From positions 1 to 64,000 of the forward strand of contig NZ_JADIKI010000020.1 in NCBI RefSeq assembly GCF_044904605.1: a stretch of 64,000 nt of DNA, given 5' to 3'. Shown piece by piece: positions 33,794 through 43,183 of this stretch. Under the pieces are notes generated by a model. That model saw nothing but the letters and a program-made list of their open reading frames with translations. It searched no databases and had not been told where the DNA came from. Every line of letters begins with the position of its first letter. Position 1 is the stretch's first letter. Source of the DNA: Dyella_B humi. GTDB taxonomy: Bacteria; Pseudomonadota; Gammaproteobacteria; Xanthomonadales; Rhodanobacteraceae. The position numbers and the translations under genes are program-made.

Positions 33794-34629
33794 GAGTCTT
33801 TCCCTCCATGCGGTGATCCGCGTAGCACCGGATGCAGGAAGCCAACAGACCTCCCGCGAGGAGGAGAACGGCGAACACGATGTGGGTGCGCGTAGGCGAC
33901 GCCTGATGGGACGACGAGCTCGATCTCTGTGCCAGGTCCTGGCCGCATCCTAATCATCAATCGACTGTGTATACCGACTGCGCGTTCTCTCATGCCAACA
34001 AGCCCCCAATGTCCGGGCCTGTGCCCCATTCGCGCTATTTTCGGATCAATGCCTAAACCATCATCGCGTATACACAAACTGAGTTGCTTGGCTCCGTAAG
34101 CAATCTCCAATTCGATATTGGCCGCCTTCGCATGCTGAAATGCATTAAGAAGCGCTTCGCGACCAATGAAATAGATTTCTTCGCAAATATACGGATCTAC
34201 GTTCCGTTGAACGCCGTCACGCATGACCCGAAATCGAGCGGGCCATTGTTCCGTCAGCTCTTTACCAAACGTGTCGAAGAAAATGGTGAGATCACTGGCA
34301 GCGTAATCGCGAGTGTGCAGATCTTGCAGGCGGTCACGCCCATCCACAATGACGTTGCGTGCCCGATCCAATGCCTGCACGACTTTCTCGCGATAAGGGT
34401 CTTCATTTGGAATGCGATCGGGGACAGTTTCGAAAAACAGGATCAAACCTTGAATACCCTGTAGAAACGTGTCGTGTAGCTCCCTTGCGATACGCTCACG
34501 CTCCGCATGTCGAACCTCGAGCCTGTCACGAAGCGTATTCACCATTTTCCTGTACTGAAAAGTGGCAATAGCGATGAGGCACAACATCACAGTAACTATT
34601 GAAACCATTGCAAAGCTCTGGATCTGCAT
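33778..34629 (-). CDS. NarL-type sensor histidine kinase, orphan and sensor-less
   Basis: 283 residues. One N-terminal helix (FAMVSIVTVMLCLIAIATFQY) is followed by HisKA_3 with the phospho-His in ERERIARELHDTFLQGIQGLILFFETV, and an HATPase domain with FIGREALLNAFQHAKA (N box), IRDDGLGID (G1) and GHWGLVGMRERAVGI (G2). Typical relatives carry a large propeller/Y_Y_Y sensor in front; that part is absent here. After GPGTEIELVVPSGVAY come about 40 odd residues rich in R/H/P that overlap the porin start, likely read-through past the original stop. No response regulator lies nearby, so its partner is unknown. Confidence 0.8.
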   Translation of the reverse strand: MQIQSFAMVSIVTVMLCLIAIATFQYRKMVNTLRDRLEVRHAERERIARELHDTFLQGIQGLILFFETVPDRIPNEDPYREKVVQALDRARNVIVDGRDRLQDLHTRDYAASDLTIFFDTFGKELTEQWPARFRVMRDGVQRNVDPYICEEIYFIGREALLNAFQHAKAANIELEIAYGAKQLSLCIRDDGLGIDPKIARMGHRPGHWGLVGMRERAVGIHSRLMIRMRPGPGTEIELVVPSGVAYAHPHRVRRSPPRGRSVGFLHPVLRGSPHGGKDSCMTW

Positions 34630-35054
34630 GCTGTGCTCCTATCAGGTTTCTAGCCCAATCGATCTTAGGAGCGAGCTGCCAAACGCGCGCGTTAGATGTC
34701 GTTAGAAATCATTAGGTCATTGCCAGATAAGGCGCCGCATGTGAAAGGCGCGTCCGAAGCGACCAGGCTCTAACACTTGTACTTGAAGGCGTGCGTCACT
34801 TGGGTTATCACTTTCAATAACATCCAGCGCGCGCAGACGAAGGGGCTGAATTTCGTCTCACCGGTAAAATCCATGCTGCCGTCGCTGACGCGACTGCATG
34901 TGCCAGTCCGAGGCCAGCCGGTGCCTGGATCAGGTCAATTTTGACCCTCTGGTGCCGATGGCGATGTTAGGTATGCCACTGATTTAGATCGAGTTTGGTG
35001 TTCAAGACCCTCGCCGCGAGAGGGAGCTCGCAAAGCCAATGAGATAAGCAACAA
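34630..35054. other. Intergenic region with coding remnant, promoter for two divergent genes
   Basis: 425 bases. On the minus strand 34717-34857 reads as an uninterrupted frame ending at TGA, DEIQPLRLRALDVIESDNPS, then DARLQVQVLEPGRFGRAFHM, protein-like but without start or known domain; the adjacent frame is also open for about 50 codons. It looks like the scrap of a lost gene. The rest should contain the promoters of the histidine kinase and of the large regulator. Confidence 0.35.
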
Positions 35055-38006
35055 ATGAGCACGAACGTGTTGGTTCATTCGGAGACTCAAGGCGATCTGC
35101 CCAGCACGGAATATGAGGTTTTCTCGTTTGGGCCCTACAAGCTCTTCTCGGCTCAACGTTTACTGGAGCGGTCAGGACACCCCGTCAAGCTGGGTGGTCG
35201 TGCATTCGACATCTTGATGCTGCTGGTTAGGCATGCCGGCGAGGTTGTAACACACCGTCAAATCCATACCACCGTTTGGGCTGGGCTGATCGTAGACGGG
35301 GGGAGCATTCGTTTTCATATGTCAGCTTTGCGCAAGGTGCTTGGAGGCACCCAGCTGAGCTGTGAATACGTCGTCAATATACCCGGACGCGGATATTGCT
35401 TCGTAGCGCCGGTCACCAGTCTGCCCGCAGCCAGTCCAGCGGCAAAAAGAAATCCCGACACTTCTCCAAGAGCGGCCGCGCATGGCTTGCCGCCAGTATT
35501 AGAGCGTATGGTCGGGCGGCAGAAAGCCATTCACGATATTAGCAGTGAGTTGCTTGCCGAGCGGTTCGTAACCATTGTCGGGCCCGGTGGTATCGGCAAG
35601 ACAACAGTTGCGGTAGGGGTCGGGCATTCATTTTTTGCGCAGTTTCCCGGCCCGGTACAGTTCGTGGATCTGGGCAGCGTACGGGAGTCCAGCCAAGTTG
35701 CAGCAGCCGTCGCAATCGCCATCGGTCTGCAAATTCGGACTGAGGACCCAGTTCCAAGCATTCTGGCAGCTCTACGGACATGCCAAATGCTGCTGATCTT
35801 TGATAGCTGCGAGCATGTCTTGGATCAAGTTGCTCCGCTTGTCGAACAAATCTTTGCATGCGCTTCAGAGGTTTTCATTTTGGCAACATCTCGCGAGCCT
35901 CTTGGGGCGGAGGGTGAGCATGTTTTCAGACTGCAACCACTGCGGATACCTCTAGAAGGCGCAATTATCACCGCCAGTGAACTCATTGAATATTCGGCGA
36001 TAGAGCTATTTCTGGAGCGTGTGCAAGCCGGAGGCTCTCGTATCGAGTTGAATGATGCGAATGTGGAAACGGTGATTGCTATTTGCCGCAGGCTAGATGG
36101 CATGGCCCTGGCGATCGAACTTGCTGCAAGCAGGGTGCAGGCGTATGGCCTTCGTAAGACGGCCGACCTTCTGGGCCACCAGTTCTCACTCCTCTGGCCG
36201 GGGCGACGAACCGCTCTTCCTCGCCATCAGACGTTAATGGCTACCTTGGACTGGAGCTACAACTTGCTTTCGCCGGCGGAGCGCCGGCTCCTTTACCGAC
36301 TTTCGGTGTTCATCGGAGCATTCGATCTCGAAGGAGTCATGGTTGTAACCCAAGCTCCCGCTAACTTTCTCGAGCTGGAGGGCAACGCTGACCTATCCAG
36401 CCTCGTGGCGAAGTCTCTTGTAGTTGCTGAATCATCTGGCGAGCGGACGTGTTACCGCCTTCTCGACACCACGCGCAACTACGGTCTTGGAAAACTAGCA
36501 GAGTCGGGCGAAATGGAGGAAGCAAACCGGCAGCACGCCAGATACTACGAACGGGTGCTGATTCGTCATGCACAGATCGAACAAGGTACTGGCGAGTGGC
36601 CTCGTGCCTTGGCATCGAATCTCAATGACATTCGTGCGGCAATGAGTTGGGCTTTGTCCAAAGACGGCGATGTTTCTCTTGGTGTCCGTCTTGCCGCATA
36701 TTCGACGTCGCTATGGTTAGGACTAGGACTGTTGCCGGAATGCAGAGACAGAATGAAACAAGCCGTGTCGGTTGCAGATCATAGTGAAGCGACGATCGAG
36801 GAGAAAATGCTGATTCAAATGGCGCTTGGCTCAACCGTCATGTTCACTGTCGGACTGGGTGAAGCATTTCGAACATCTTGGACCAGCGTTCTTTCCCTAG
36901 CTGAAGAAATTGACGATAAACAGCATCAGTTGAATGCTTACTTGGCGTTGTGGGCGCAACAGATTCGCGCTCTGAATGCAGGTGAGGCATTGATGCTTGC
37001 GCGACGGTGCGATGCAGTGGCGCGAAAATTTGGAAAAGCGGGACCGAAAGCAATGGCTCTTTGGATGCTGGGCTTATGCGAACATCACACTGGCCGTTAC
37101 GAAAGTGCCAAACGCCATCTTGAAGACGCTCTTTTGTCAGAAGACGACGCGGACCGGATGTTGCAGTTGCGTCACTTTGGCCATGATCGTCGAGTGGATG
37201 CGCTTGGCGTATTGTCGAACACTTTCTGGATGCTTGGACGCACGGCTGATGCACTGGAAACGAGTGCCATGGCAGTTGCCGAGGCACGCCAACTCGATTA
37301 TCCGATTCCACTTTGCATCGCACTTTCCTGGCACTGTTTTAATCTCTACGTGATTGGGGCTGAATGGTCTGAGGTGGAGCGCCACGCTGTTACCTTAATT
37401 GAGCATTCCCGACATCACGGAATAGAGGCTTACCAGGGATTTGGCATCTGTTTGCAGGCGTTGTCAGGCAAGTCGGAGGTCGATGCTGAAGAGACTGCAT
37501 CGATCGTTGCCAGTGGGATTAAAATGTTGGTCCGCGGGCAATACACTGCATTTAATCCAATCTTTCAGGCAGACGCAGCACTGGCGCTGGCGGAAGCGGG
37601 ATTGCGGATTCATGCTGAAACCTTGTTTGCCACAATGCTCAAGGAAGATCGCAACCCGGATCACTGGTGCATTCCAGAGATCGTTCGCATCAAGGGGCAA
37701 TTGGCACTGAGCCGAGGCAATAACAAAGAGGCCGAAAACTGCTTCAAGATGTCTATCGACTCGGCAGTCCGGCACGGATCCTTGGCTTGGCAGTTGCGCT
37801 CGGCTAATAGTCTTGCTGCCCTGTGGATCAACGAGGGGCGACAGGACTTAGTCTACGACCTCCTGGGTCCGTTGGTGGCCTTGTTCAAAAAGGGCATCGT
37901 GAGCCGTGATTTACAAAGGGCAAGAGCGTTGCTCAAATCATTGACCCTAGCCTCAAACAGCTCGCTGGCAGATAGTCCAAACACCAACGGTCTAGGTGAG
38001 AACTAA
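35055..38006 (+). CDS. Giant regulator: winged helix, NTPase, TPR-like tail (first of pair)
   Basis: 983 residues. Residues about 22-120 are an OmpR-type winged helix (Trans_reg_C): FGPYKLFSAQRLLERSGHPVKLGGRAFDILMLLV, HRQIHTTVW and VNIPGRGYCFVAPV. An AAA/NB-ARC-like NTPase follows, with P-loop GPGGIGKT at 176-183, Walker B MLLIFDSCEHV, and ILATSREPL sensor. The C-terminal 450 residues are helical repeats of TPR type. No receiver domain or SARP bacterial activation domain was seen. These are AfsR/LuxR-like (STAND) regulators: the repeats sense a signal, the NTPase switches, and the winged helix binds DNA. The ligand and targets are unknown. Confidence 0.85.
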   Translation: MSTNVLVHSETQGDLPSTEYEVFSFGPYKLFSAQRLLERSGHPVKLGGRAFDILMLLVRHAGEVVTHRQIHTTVWAGLIVDGGSIRFHMSALRKVLGGTQLSCEYVVNIPGRGYCFVAPVTSLPAASPAAKRNPDTSPRAAAHGLPPVLERMVGRQKAIHDISSELLAERFVTIVGPGGIGKTTVAVGVGHSFFAQFPGPVQFVDLGSVRESSQVAAAVAIAIGLQIRTEDPVPSILAALRTCQMLLIFDSCEHVLDQVAPLVEQIFACASEVFILATSREPLGAEGEHVFRLQPLRIPLEGAIITASELIEYSAIELFLERVQAGGSRIELNDANVETVIAICRRLDGMALAIELAASRVQAYGLRKTADLLGHQFSLLWPGRRTALPRHQTLMATLDWSYNLLSPAERRLLYRLSVFIGAFDLEGVMVVTQAPANFLELEGNADLSSLVAKSLVVAESSGERTCYRLLDTTRNYGLGKLAESGEMEEANRQHARYYERVLIRHAQIEQGTGEWPRALASNLNDIRAAMSWALSKDGDVSLGVRLAAYSTSLWLGLGLLPECRDRMKQAVSVADHSEATIEEKMLIQMALGSTVMFTVGLGEAFRTSWTSVLSLAEEIDDKQHQLNAYLALWAQQIRALNAGEALMLARRCDAVARKFGKAGPKAMALWMLGLCEHHTGRYESAKRHLEDALLSEDDADRMLQLRHFGHDRRVDALGVLSNTFWMLGRTADALETSAMAVAEARQLDYPIPLCIALSWHCFNLYVIGAEWSEVERHAVTLIEHSRHHGIEAYQGFGICLQALSGKSEVDAEETASIVASGIKMLVRGQYTAFNPIFQADAALALAEAGLRIHAETLFATMLKEDRNPDHWCIPEIVRIKGQLALSRGNNKEAENCFKMSIDSAVRHGSLAWQLRSANSLAALWINEGRQDLVYDLLGPLVALFKKGIVSRDLQRARALLKSLTLASNSSLADSPNTNGLGEN

Positions 38007-38078
38007 GATATTTTGACAGTCTTTAGTAGAGCTGGATCTTGGGCACAGTGCCGGTGGCGATTGGCGGATATCTAAAAT

Positions 38079-40904
38079 ATGGCAAGCGAGACGCAGTGGG
38101 TAAACGGAGACATTTCTTTCGGCCCATTTCGCTTGTCGAAACTTGAAGAGCGCTTGGAGTGCAATGGCAATCCGGTCCACATTGGGGCGCTGGCATTCCA
38201 AATTCTGACACATCTTGTAGAGCATTCCGGGGAAGTCGTCAGCAAGCAGGCTCTCATGGATGTCGCATGGCCCAATCTTTCCGTAGATGAAAGAAATTTG
38301 TTCTTTCATATCCACATACTTAGGAAGGCTCTAGGAGACGACGGGGATCGATACATTTTAAGCGTGCCTCGAAAGGGTTACTGTTTCGTAGGGCCTATCA
38401 CAAGGCACGACGATAGTCAGTCGAATTCACGACTTACAATCTTTCCAATCGGACCACCACGTGCGATACCTCGATCTCTTCCGTTAATTGGTCGTGCACT
38501 ATCGATCGAAGAGATAGTTGTACTGCTTTCTTCTCACCGTGTCGTGAGTGTGACTGGACCCGGTGGGATGGGAAAGACATCCGTCGCAATCACGGTTTCC
38601 CAGCAACTTGAGTCGAAATTCCGCGATGGTGCTTGTTTTGTAGAGCTTGGGCCCGTTGAAGATCCATCTCGTGTGGCAGAGGCTTTTGCTATTGCTCTGG
38701 GTCTACCAGTCAAGAAAGCGCAGCCGTTGGGCGATATCCTGCAGTTCGTCCAATTGAAGGAAATGTTGATACTCGTAGACGGATGCGAGCATGTGATCGA
38801 CGAAAGCGCAGCGCTTATTCAAGCGATTGTATCCAGCAGCGTAGGCGTTCGCATTCTGTCAACTAGCAGAGAGGCATTGAGAATAGAAGGTGAATGGGTG
38901 TTCCAGTTGCCCCCACTTACCTCTGCTCCGATAGGTAAAGAATTATCTGCGTCAGCCATAGCCAGCTATCCCGCAATTCAGCTCTTTATCGAACGAGCCG
39001 AGATGGCGACGAATGTCACACTGTCGGATCGGGACATTAAGTTGCTGGTCCCGATTTCTAACAAACTGGATGGATTGCCTCTTGCGATAGAGCTTGCAGC
39101 CTCCCAAGTTTCAGCAATAGGGCTAGAAAAACTAGTTGACGCGCTTGGGGAGCCCGCTGTTTTGGAATGGGCAAGAAAGGAGATCGTTCCGCCAGGGCAT
39201 CAGACCCTCAGCGCAATGCTTGATTGGAGCTGTCAGCGGCTGAGCGAGCTGGAACACTGCATGTTGCGGCATCTATCGTTATTTAGGGGATCTTTCGAAT
39301 TTGAAGCTGCAATAGTGATGATGCAAGGGACAATGGACGGCTCCGAAGCGGCGATTGTACTCTCCCAGCTAGCCGCCAAATCACTGTTGCACGTTGATCG
39401 AACTGACGTTGTTGTGCGGTATCGACTTCTTGATACCACGAAGGCCTATGCGCGCTTCAAGTTGATGGAATCGGGTGATTATGCTGATGCATGTCGCAAA
39501 CACGCTCGTCTATACGCGTCTGCCTTAGCCCGCTTTCAAGATCCCAATTCGGATCGGCTACTACAGAAAGCCTTCGCAGGACAGATTGAAGATATTACGG
39601 CCGCAATTTCGTGGGGATTCCAGTCGGATGGCGATATCTCACTCGCTGTGGATCTGGTTGTTGGCAGCCTTCCGGTTTGGCAATCTCTCCACCTTCTTCA
39701 GGACAGAAAGGTCTACATTGAAAAGGCGCTTCTCCATCTCGATCAAGTTAACGTAAGTGTGGATGTTGAGCTTACTCTTCGATGCAGTCTCGCATTCACG
39801 ATTATGCTGATATCGGGCTTCACAGAGGAATTCACCGTCGCGTGGTGGCGAGTCTATGATGTCGCTGAAGCCGCACAGCGAGTGGATATGCAAATGGTTG
39901 CTCTGTTGCGTCTCTGGTCGCAACAAGTACTACTGTCAGATGCACATAAGGCTGATGATTTCTCGAATAAGTTCCAACGTCTTGCGCAAACGAGTGAAGG
40001 GGCATTGTGGACCGGAATTGCTGACTGGTATCGTGGTTATCTGAGGTATCAGGCTGGCGACTTCCTCGGCGCGCGAACCTTTCTTGAACGAGCTGCGAGC
40101 GAAAGTAGGCAATCTTCGATAGATATCCAGCGGAAGGTCTATGGTTACGATTGTCGAGTAAGTGCCATGTCGCATTTATCTAACACGATCCTCTTGCTAG
40201 GAGATGTCGGGCGTGCCACAGAAGTTGCTAAGCAGGCCGTCGAGCTGGGTTTATCCGAAGCGGATGATGTTTCGGTATGTAGTGCTCTTTCGGTGGCAAC
40301 ACACAATCTTATTTTGATAGGCAGCATCGAAGAGGCGGAATCCTTAGCTCGGGAGTTTCTTAAACAAGCCGAGGAGCGCGCGCTTGGCAATTTCTACAGT
40401 CTTGCTCACGCCTATACTGGCCTACTCAAGCTATGGAAGGGTGATGGTGGAGGGCTCAAGCAGGTGGACGATAGCCTGGTTCATATGACGAACCTGGGAT
40501 ATCCAGCTTGGGTACGCGCATTCACAGCCGAGCGCCTACACGTCCTGATCGAGGGGGATCTTGTTAGAACGATTGGCGTTGGTACGACAGCGCTAAGCAC
40601 ATCTGAACCGAACTTATGGGGTTGGTACTTAGCAGAAGCTATTCGCTTAAACGGCCGGCTTGCTCAGATCAGTGGCGATACATTGGAGGCCGAAAGACTG
40701 TTTCTTGCTGCCCTAGAAGTTGCTCGTTCGCAGTCATCGCCATTTTGGGAATTGCGAGCGGCAAATGACCTTGTGCAGCTATGGTCTTACGATAAAAGAA
40801 TACATGGCGGCCGTGTTCTACTTGAGGATATTTGTTCAAAATTCTCGAGTGACATGCCCACAAAGGATCTGATACGCGCAAAGTGTCTTCTCCGCAGCTT
40901 ATGA
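38079..40904 (+). CDS. Giant regulator: winged helix, NTPase, TPR-like tail (second of pair)
   Basis: 941 residues, a paralogue of the preceding gene with the same order: winged helix 12-107 (FGPFRLSKLEERLECNGNPVHIGALAFQIL, SVPRKGYCFVGPIT), P-loop GPGGMGKT at 160-167, Walker B MLILVDGCEHV, ILSTSREALRIEGEWVFQLPPL, then helical repeats to the end. Aligned motifs agree well but surrounding sequence is only moderately similar, so the duplication is old. The 72-base gap has no terminator, so both may be on one transcript. Function as above, with different specificity likely in the repeats. Confidence 0.85.
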   Translation: MASETQWVNGDISFGPFRLSKLEERLECNGNPVHIGALAFQILTHLVEHSGEVVSKQALMDVAWPNLSVDERNLFFHIHILRKALGDDGDRYILSVPRKGYCFVGPITRHDDSQSNSRLTIFPIGPPRAIPRSLPLIGRALSIEEIVVLLSSHRVVSVTGPGGMGKTSVAITVSQQLESKFRDGACFVELGPVEDPSRVAEAFAIALGLPVKKAQPLGDILQFVQLKEMLILVDGCEHVIDESAALIQAIVSSSVGVRILSTSREALRIEGEWVFQLPPLTSAPIGKELSASAIASYPAIQLFIERAEMATNVTLSDRDIKLLVPISNKLDGLPLAIELAASQVSAIGLEKLVDALGEPAVLEWARKEIVPPGHQTLSAMLDWSCQRLSELEHCMLRHLSLFRGSFEFEAAIVMMQGTMDGSEAAIVLSQLAAKSLLHVDRTDVVVRYRLLDTTKAYARFKLMESGDYADACRKHARLYASALARFQDPNSDRLLQKAFAGQIEDITAAISWGFQSDGDISLAVDLVVGSLPVWQSLHLLQDRKVYIEKALLHLDQVNVSVDVELTLRCSLAFTIMLISGFTEEFTVAWWRVYDVAEAAQRVDMQMVALLRLWSQQVLLSDAHKADDFSNKFQRLAQTSEGALWTGIADWYRGYLRYQAGDFLGARTFLERAASESRQSSIDIQRKVYGYDCRVSAMSHLSNTILLLGDVGRATEVAKQAVELGLSEADDVSVCSALSVATHNLILIGSIEEAESLAREFLKQAEERALGNFYSLAHAYTGLLKLWKGDGGGLKQVDDSLVHMTNLGYPAWVRAFTAERLHVLIEGDLVRTIGVGTTALSTSEPNLWGWYLAEAIRLNGRLAQISGDTLEAERLFLAALEVARSQSSPFWELRAANDLVQLWSYDKRIHGGRVLLEDICSKFSSDMPTKDLIRAKCLLRSL

Positions 40905-41104
40905 CCCTACCTTCCTAGGATGCCTACCTCGGGTGACATGATGTATGTAGCGGAAATACGGTAAAAGCTTTGGTAGGGCAGAGCGCTCGTGACGCTGATT
41001 GATGCAACTGGGGCAGCTTTCGGCGGAGAAGCGTTGACGCTTACTATGACTTCGGACCCGGAAGGTAAATTAAGGAAATCCAGGCGACTCTACTGAGAGG
41101 CACG

Positions 41105-42091
41105 ATGGTCGAAACGGCGGCAAGTCTTGGTATCGATGAGTTGCATACTTACTGGGCTTGCGAGTGCGCGCCAGGATTTGCTGCGCCGCTACCGCGGGAT
41201 GTCGTGAAGACGTTGCTGGCTGGCTTGCGTCTTAACGTGCTGGAAACCCTGCGCTATTTGCATCAGGAGCAGCCGAGTTATGCGCAATTCGAAGCCTGGA
41301 TATGGGAGCGCAATGGCGGCGAACTGAACGAAGTCTCGTTGAATCGCTTGCGGCGTGCATTAGCAGGCGAGATCGTAGGTGCCGAAGTCGGCAGTCTCGA
41401 GCGTGTCGAGGGTCTGACCGCGGACGACCTTGCACATTGGCACGAGCATGGCTACGTCATCCTGCGCAACGCAATCAGCCCGGAAGCGGCGGAAATCGCA
41501 GAGATGGCCATCTACGATTCTTTAGGGATGGACCAGGACGACCCAGAGTCCTGGTATCGCGAATCGCTGGGCCATTCCATCTGGGTGCCGCTACTGCGGC
41601 ATCCGGCGCTGGTAGCCAATCGTCGCGCACTACGTATTCATAAGGCCCATGCACAACTGTGGGGGCGCGAGGATCTTTGGGTAACTATCGACCAAGGCGG
41701 ATTTAATCCGCCGGAGCGCGAAAACTGGCCGTTTCCCGGACCGCATTTGCACTGGGACGCCACGCTCGCCGAACCGCACTGCTTTGACTTGCAGGGCATC
41801 CTGTATCTCGCCGACGTTGATGAGAACCAAGGGGCATTTAGCTGCGTACCGGGCTTTCATCGCACGCTGAAGCAGTGGCTGAAAAGCGTTCCCGAGGGCG
41901 TGAGTGCGCATGATCATGCGAGGCGCACCTTGACGATGAAGCAGGTTGCTGCAAAGCGCGGCGACATGATCATCTGGCATCACCTGCTGCCGCATGGCAG
42001 CAGTCCGAACCGCGCACAGCGACCACGCGTCGTGCAATATATGTCGCTGCAGCCCACGCGCTTTGCTTACACCGAGGAATGGAAGTCTTGA
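41105..42091 (+). CDS. Phytanoyl-CoA dioxygenase-like Fe(II)/2-oxoglutarate oxygenase
   Basis: 328 residues, cytoplasmic. The double-stranded beta-helix begins near residue 120 (LAHWHEHGYVILRNAISPEAAE). Fe(II) ligands are readable: His and Asp in GPHLHWDATLAEPHCF and the distal His in HHLLPHGSSPN, followed by the 2-oxoglutarate-binding Arg in RAQRPRVVQY. It hydroxylates an unknown substrate, often lipid or secondary-metabolite related. The N-terminal 100 residues (LHTYWACECAPGF..., YAQFEAWIWERNGGELNE) are an accessory region I do not recognise. It follows the two large regulators by 200 bases on the same strand and could be their target. Confidence 0.88.
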   Translation: MVETAASLGIDELHTYWACECAPGFAAPLPRDVVKTLLAGLRLNVLETLRYLHQEQPSYAQFEAWIWERNGGELNEVSLNRLRRALAGEIVGAEVGSLERVEGLTADDLAHWHEHGYVILRNAISPEAAEIAEMAIYDSLGMDQDDPESWYRESLGHSIWVPLLRHPALVANRRALRIHKAHAQLWGREDLWVTIDQGGFNPPERENWPFPGPHLHWDATLAEPHCFDLQGILYLADVDENQGAFSCVPGFHRTLKQWLKSVPEGVSAHDHARRTLTMKQVAAKRGDMIIWHHLLPHGSSPNRAQRPRVVQYMSLQPTRFAYTEEWKS

Positions 42092-42241
42092 TTGCGATGG
42101 CTTCGCTAGTGAAGGCACTCAGGTAGTTAAAGGGGACATTGCTGTCGCTCATTGGACGGGGAGCCCAAGGTGTGTATGAAGTCGGCTAGAAACACTTCTC
42201 AAGTCCACAGACGCATTCCAGTGACACGCATAGAACGCTCT

Positions 42242-42272
42242 GTGTGGCCGTCCAACGAATAGACGGCCACAC
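42242..42272. terminator. Hairpin downstream of the dioxygenase gene
   Basis: GTGTGGCCGTC (42242-42252) pairs perfectly with GACGGCCACAC (42262-42272), an 11 bp stem with 9-base loop, 150 bases after the dioxygenase stop. Only TTG follows, no long U-run. Confidence 0.5.
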
Positions 42273-42376
42273 TTGATGGGCATTCAACTTAAGCCCTTTG
42301 CGAATACCGGATTCATGCCAAGATTTAATACAAAGAGGTTGGGGAGACAACATTCACATTAACCGGATAGCCTGGT

Positions 42377-42814
42377 TTAATCTGCGCCCCGGGGCGGAGG
42401 TGTACCAATAGCTACACTCTGATCGTACATCTTCACCTTCACCGAGGTGAGCGGCAGTCCCAAACAGGTCAGTGTGCCGTCTAACGCAACAGGGGCCATC
42501 ACCACAGTCCCCGTATCTCCGTTTGGACCTGACTGCGTCTGTACCGATGAATAGCTAATGGTAAGCGTTCCAGTGAATAGTGCGGCTCCCGTGCAATAGC
42601 CAGCAAGTTGTACATTCGCGTCTATCGCGTTAAATGTGGTATGTGAGGTATATATCCCCGTGATGTGGTTACCAGAAAAATATAAATTGCTGATCGTTGT
42701 CGTGTCCGTACAATTGACTAGTATTGCCGTTGATCCTGCCGATGCGTTGCACTCACTGGTCTCGGTCTTATGCTGATAGGTCATCACGTCACCCAGCCAA
42801 CTGACCGTTTGCAA
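42377..42814 (-). CDS. Hypothetical fragment lacking a normal start
   Basis: 145 residues from TTG 42814; the frame runs further upstream to a TGA near 42859 but holds no ATG. No signal peptide. Composition is Thr/Ser-rich with beta-like strands (TISNLYFSGNHITGIYTSHTTFNAIDAN, GTLTISYSSVQTQSGPNGD) and two cysteine pairs, resembling a secreted or surface domain that has lost its leader. Upstream residues (KRKPTRDADDGIGNSTLQT) may be part of the original gene. Unrecognised and possibly broken. Confidence 0.4.
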   Translation of the reverse strand: MQTVSWLGDVMTYQHKTETSECNASAGSTAILVNCTDTTTISNLYFSGNHITGIYTSHTTFNAIDANVQLAGYCTGAALFTGTLTISYSSVQTQSGPNGDTGTVVMAPVALDGTLTCLGLPLTSVKVKMYDQSVAIGTPPPRGAD

Positions 42815-43183
42815 TGTACTGTTGCCAATACCGTCATCCGCATCGCGGGTAGGTTTGCGCTTGCCTCCTCAAGGTTTAGGGGTAGGGGAGAGCGGCTGCA
42901 TTGCTGCCCTAGTGCGGCGAATAGGCCGTGACTTGGCGTCTAACAAGAAAGTATCCACTTCCGACCCATAGCTGACCTTACCGGTGCTGGGGCGCGCATA
43001 TGCACGCTCGCAGTCACGAGCGTCCGATTTTTGCAATGCAGTATGCTTTCGACTCCGTATAGTCGCTAACGCTGGCGACGACGTCTCACGTAGGAACACG
43101 CCTCAGCATGTTCGATCAGTGGGCCAATAGCCGTCCGAAGCACGTGACGCCTATCGAAATATCCTGCCAAAGAGGACATACAC
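42815..43183. other. Intergenic region carrying duplicated upstream element
   Basis: About 370 bases between the fragment and the VOC-like gene. Apart from the 71 bp element at 43017-43087 nothing gene-like is visible. Confidence 0.4.
43017..43087 (+). promoter_or_regulatory. Duplicated 71 bp upstream element, copy 1
   Basis: Begins CGAGCGTCCGATTTTTGCAA and contains CTCCGTATAGTCGCT; matches 43872-43942 without gaps at about 60 of 71 positions. It sits about 100 bases before the VOC-like start. The conserved blocks GTCCGATTTTT and TCCGTATAGTCGCT are the length and spacing expected of AraC-type half-sites and the promoter beside them; the AraC gene is 1.2 kb downstream. The function is inferred. 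Confidence 0.55.
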
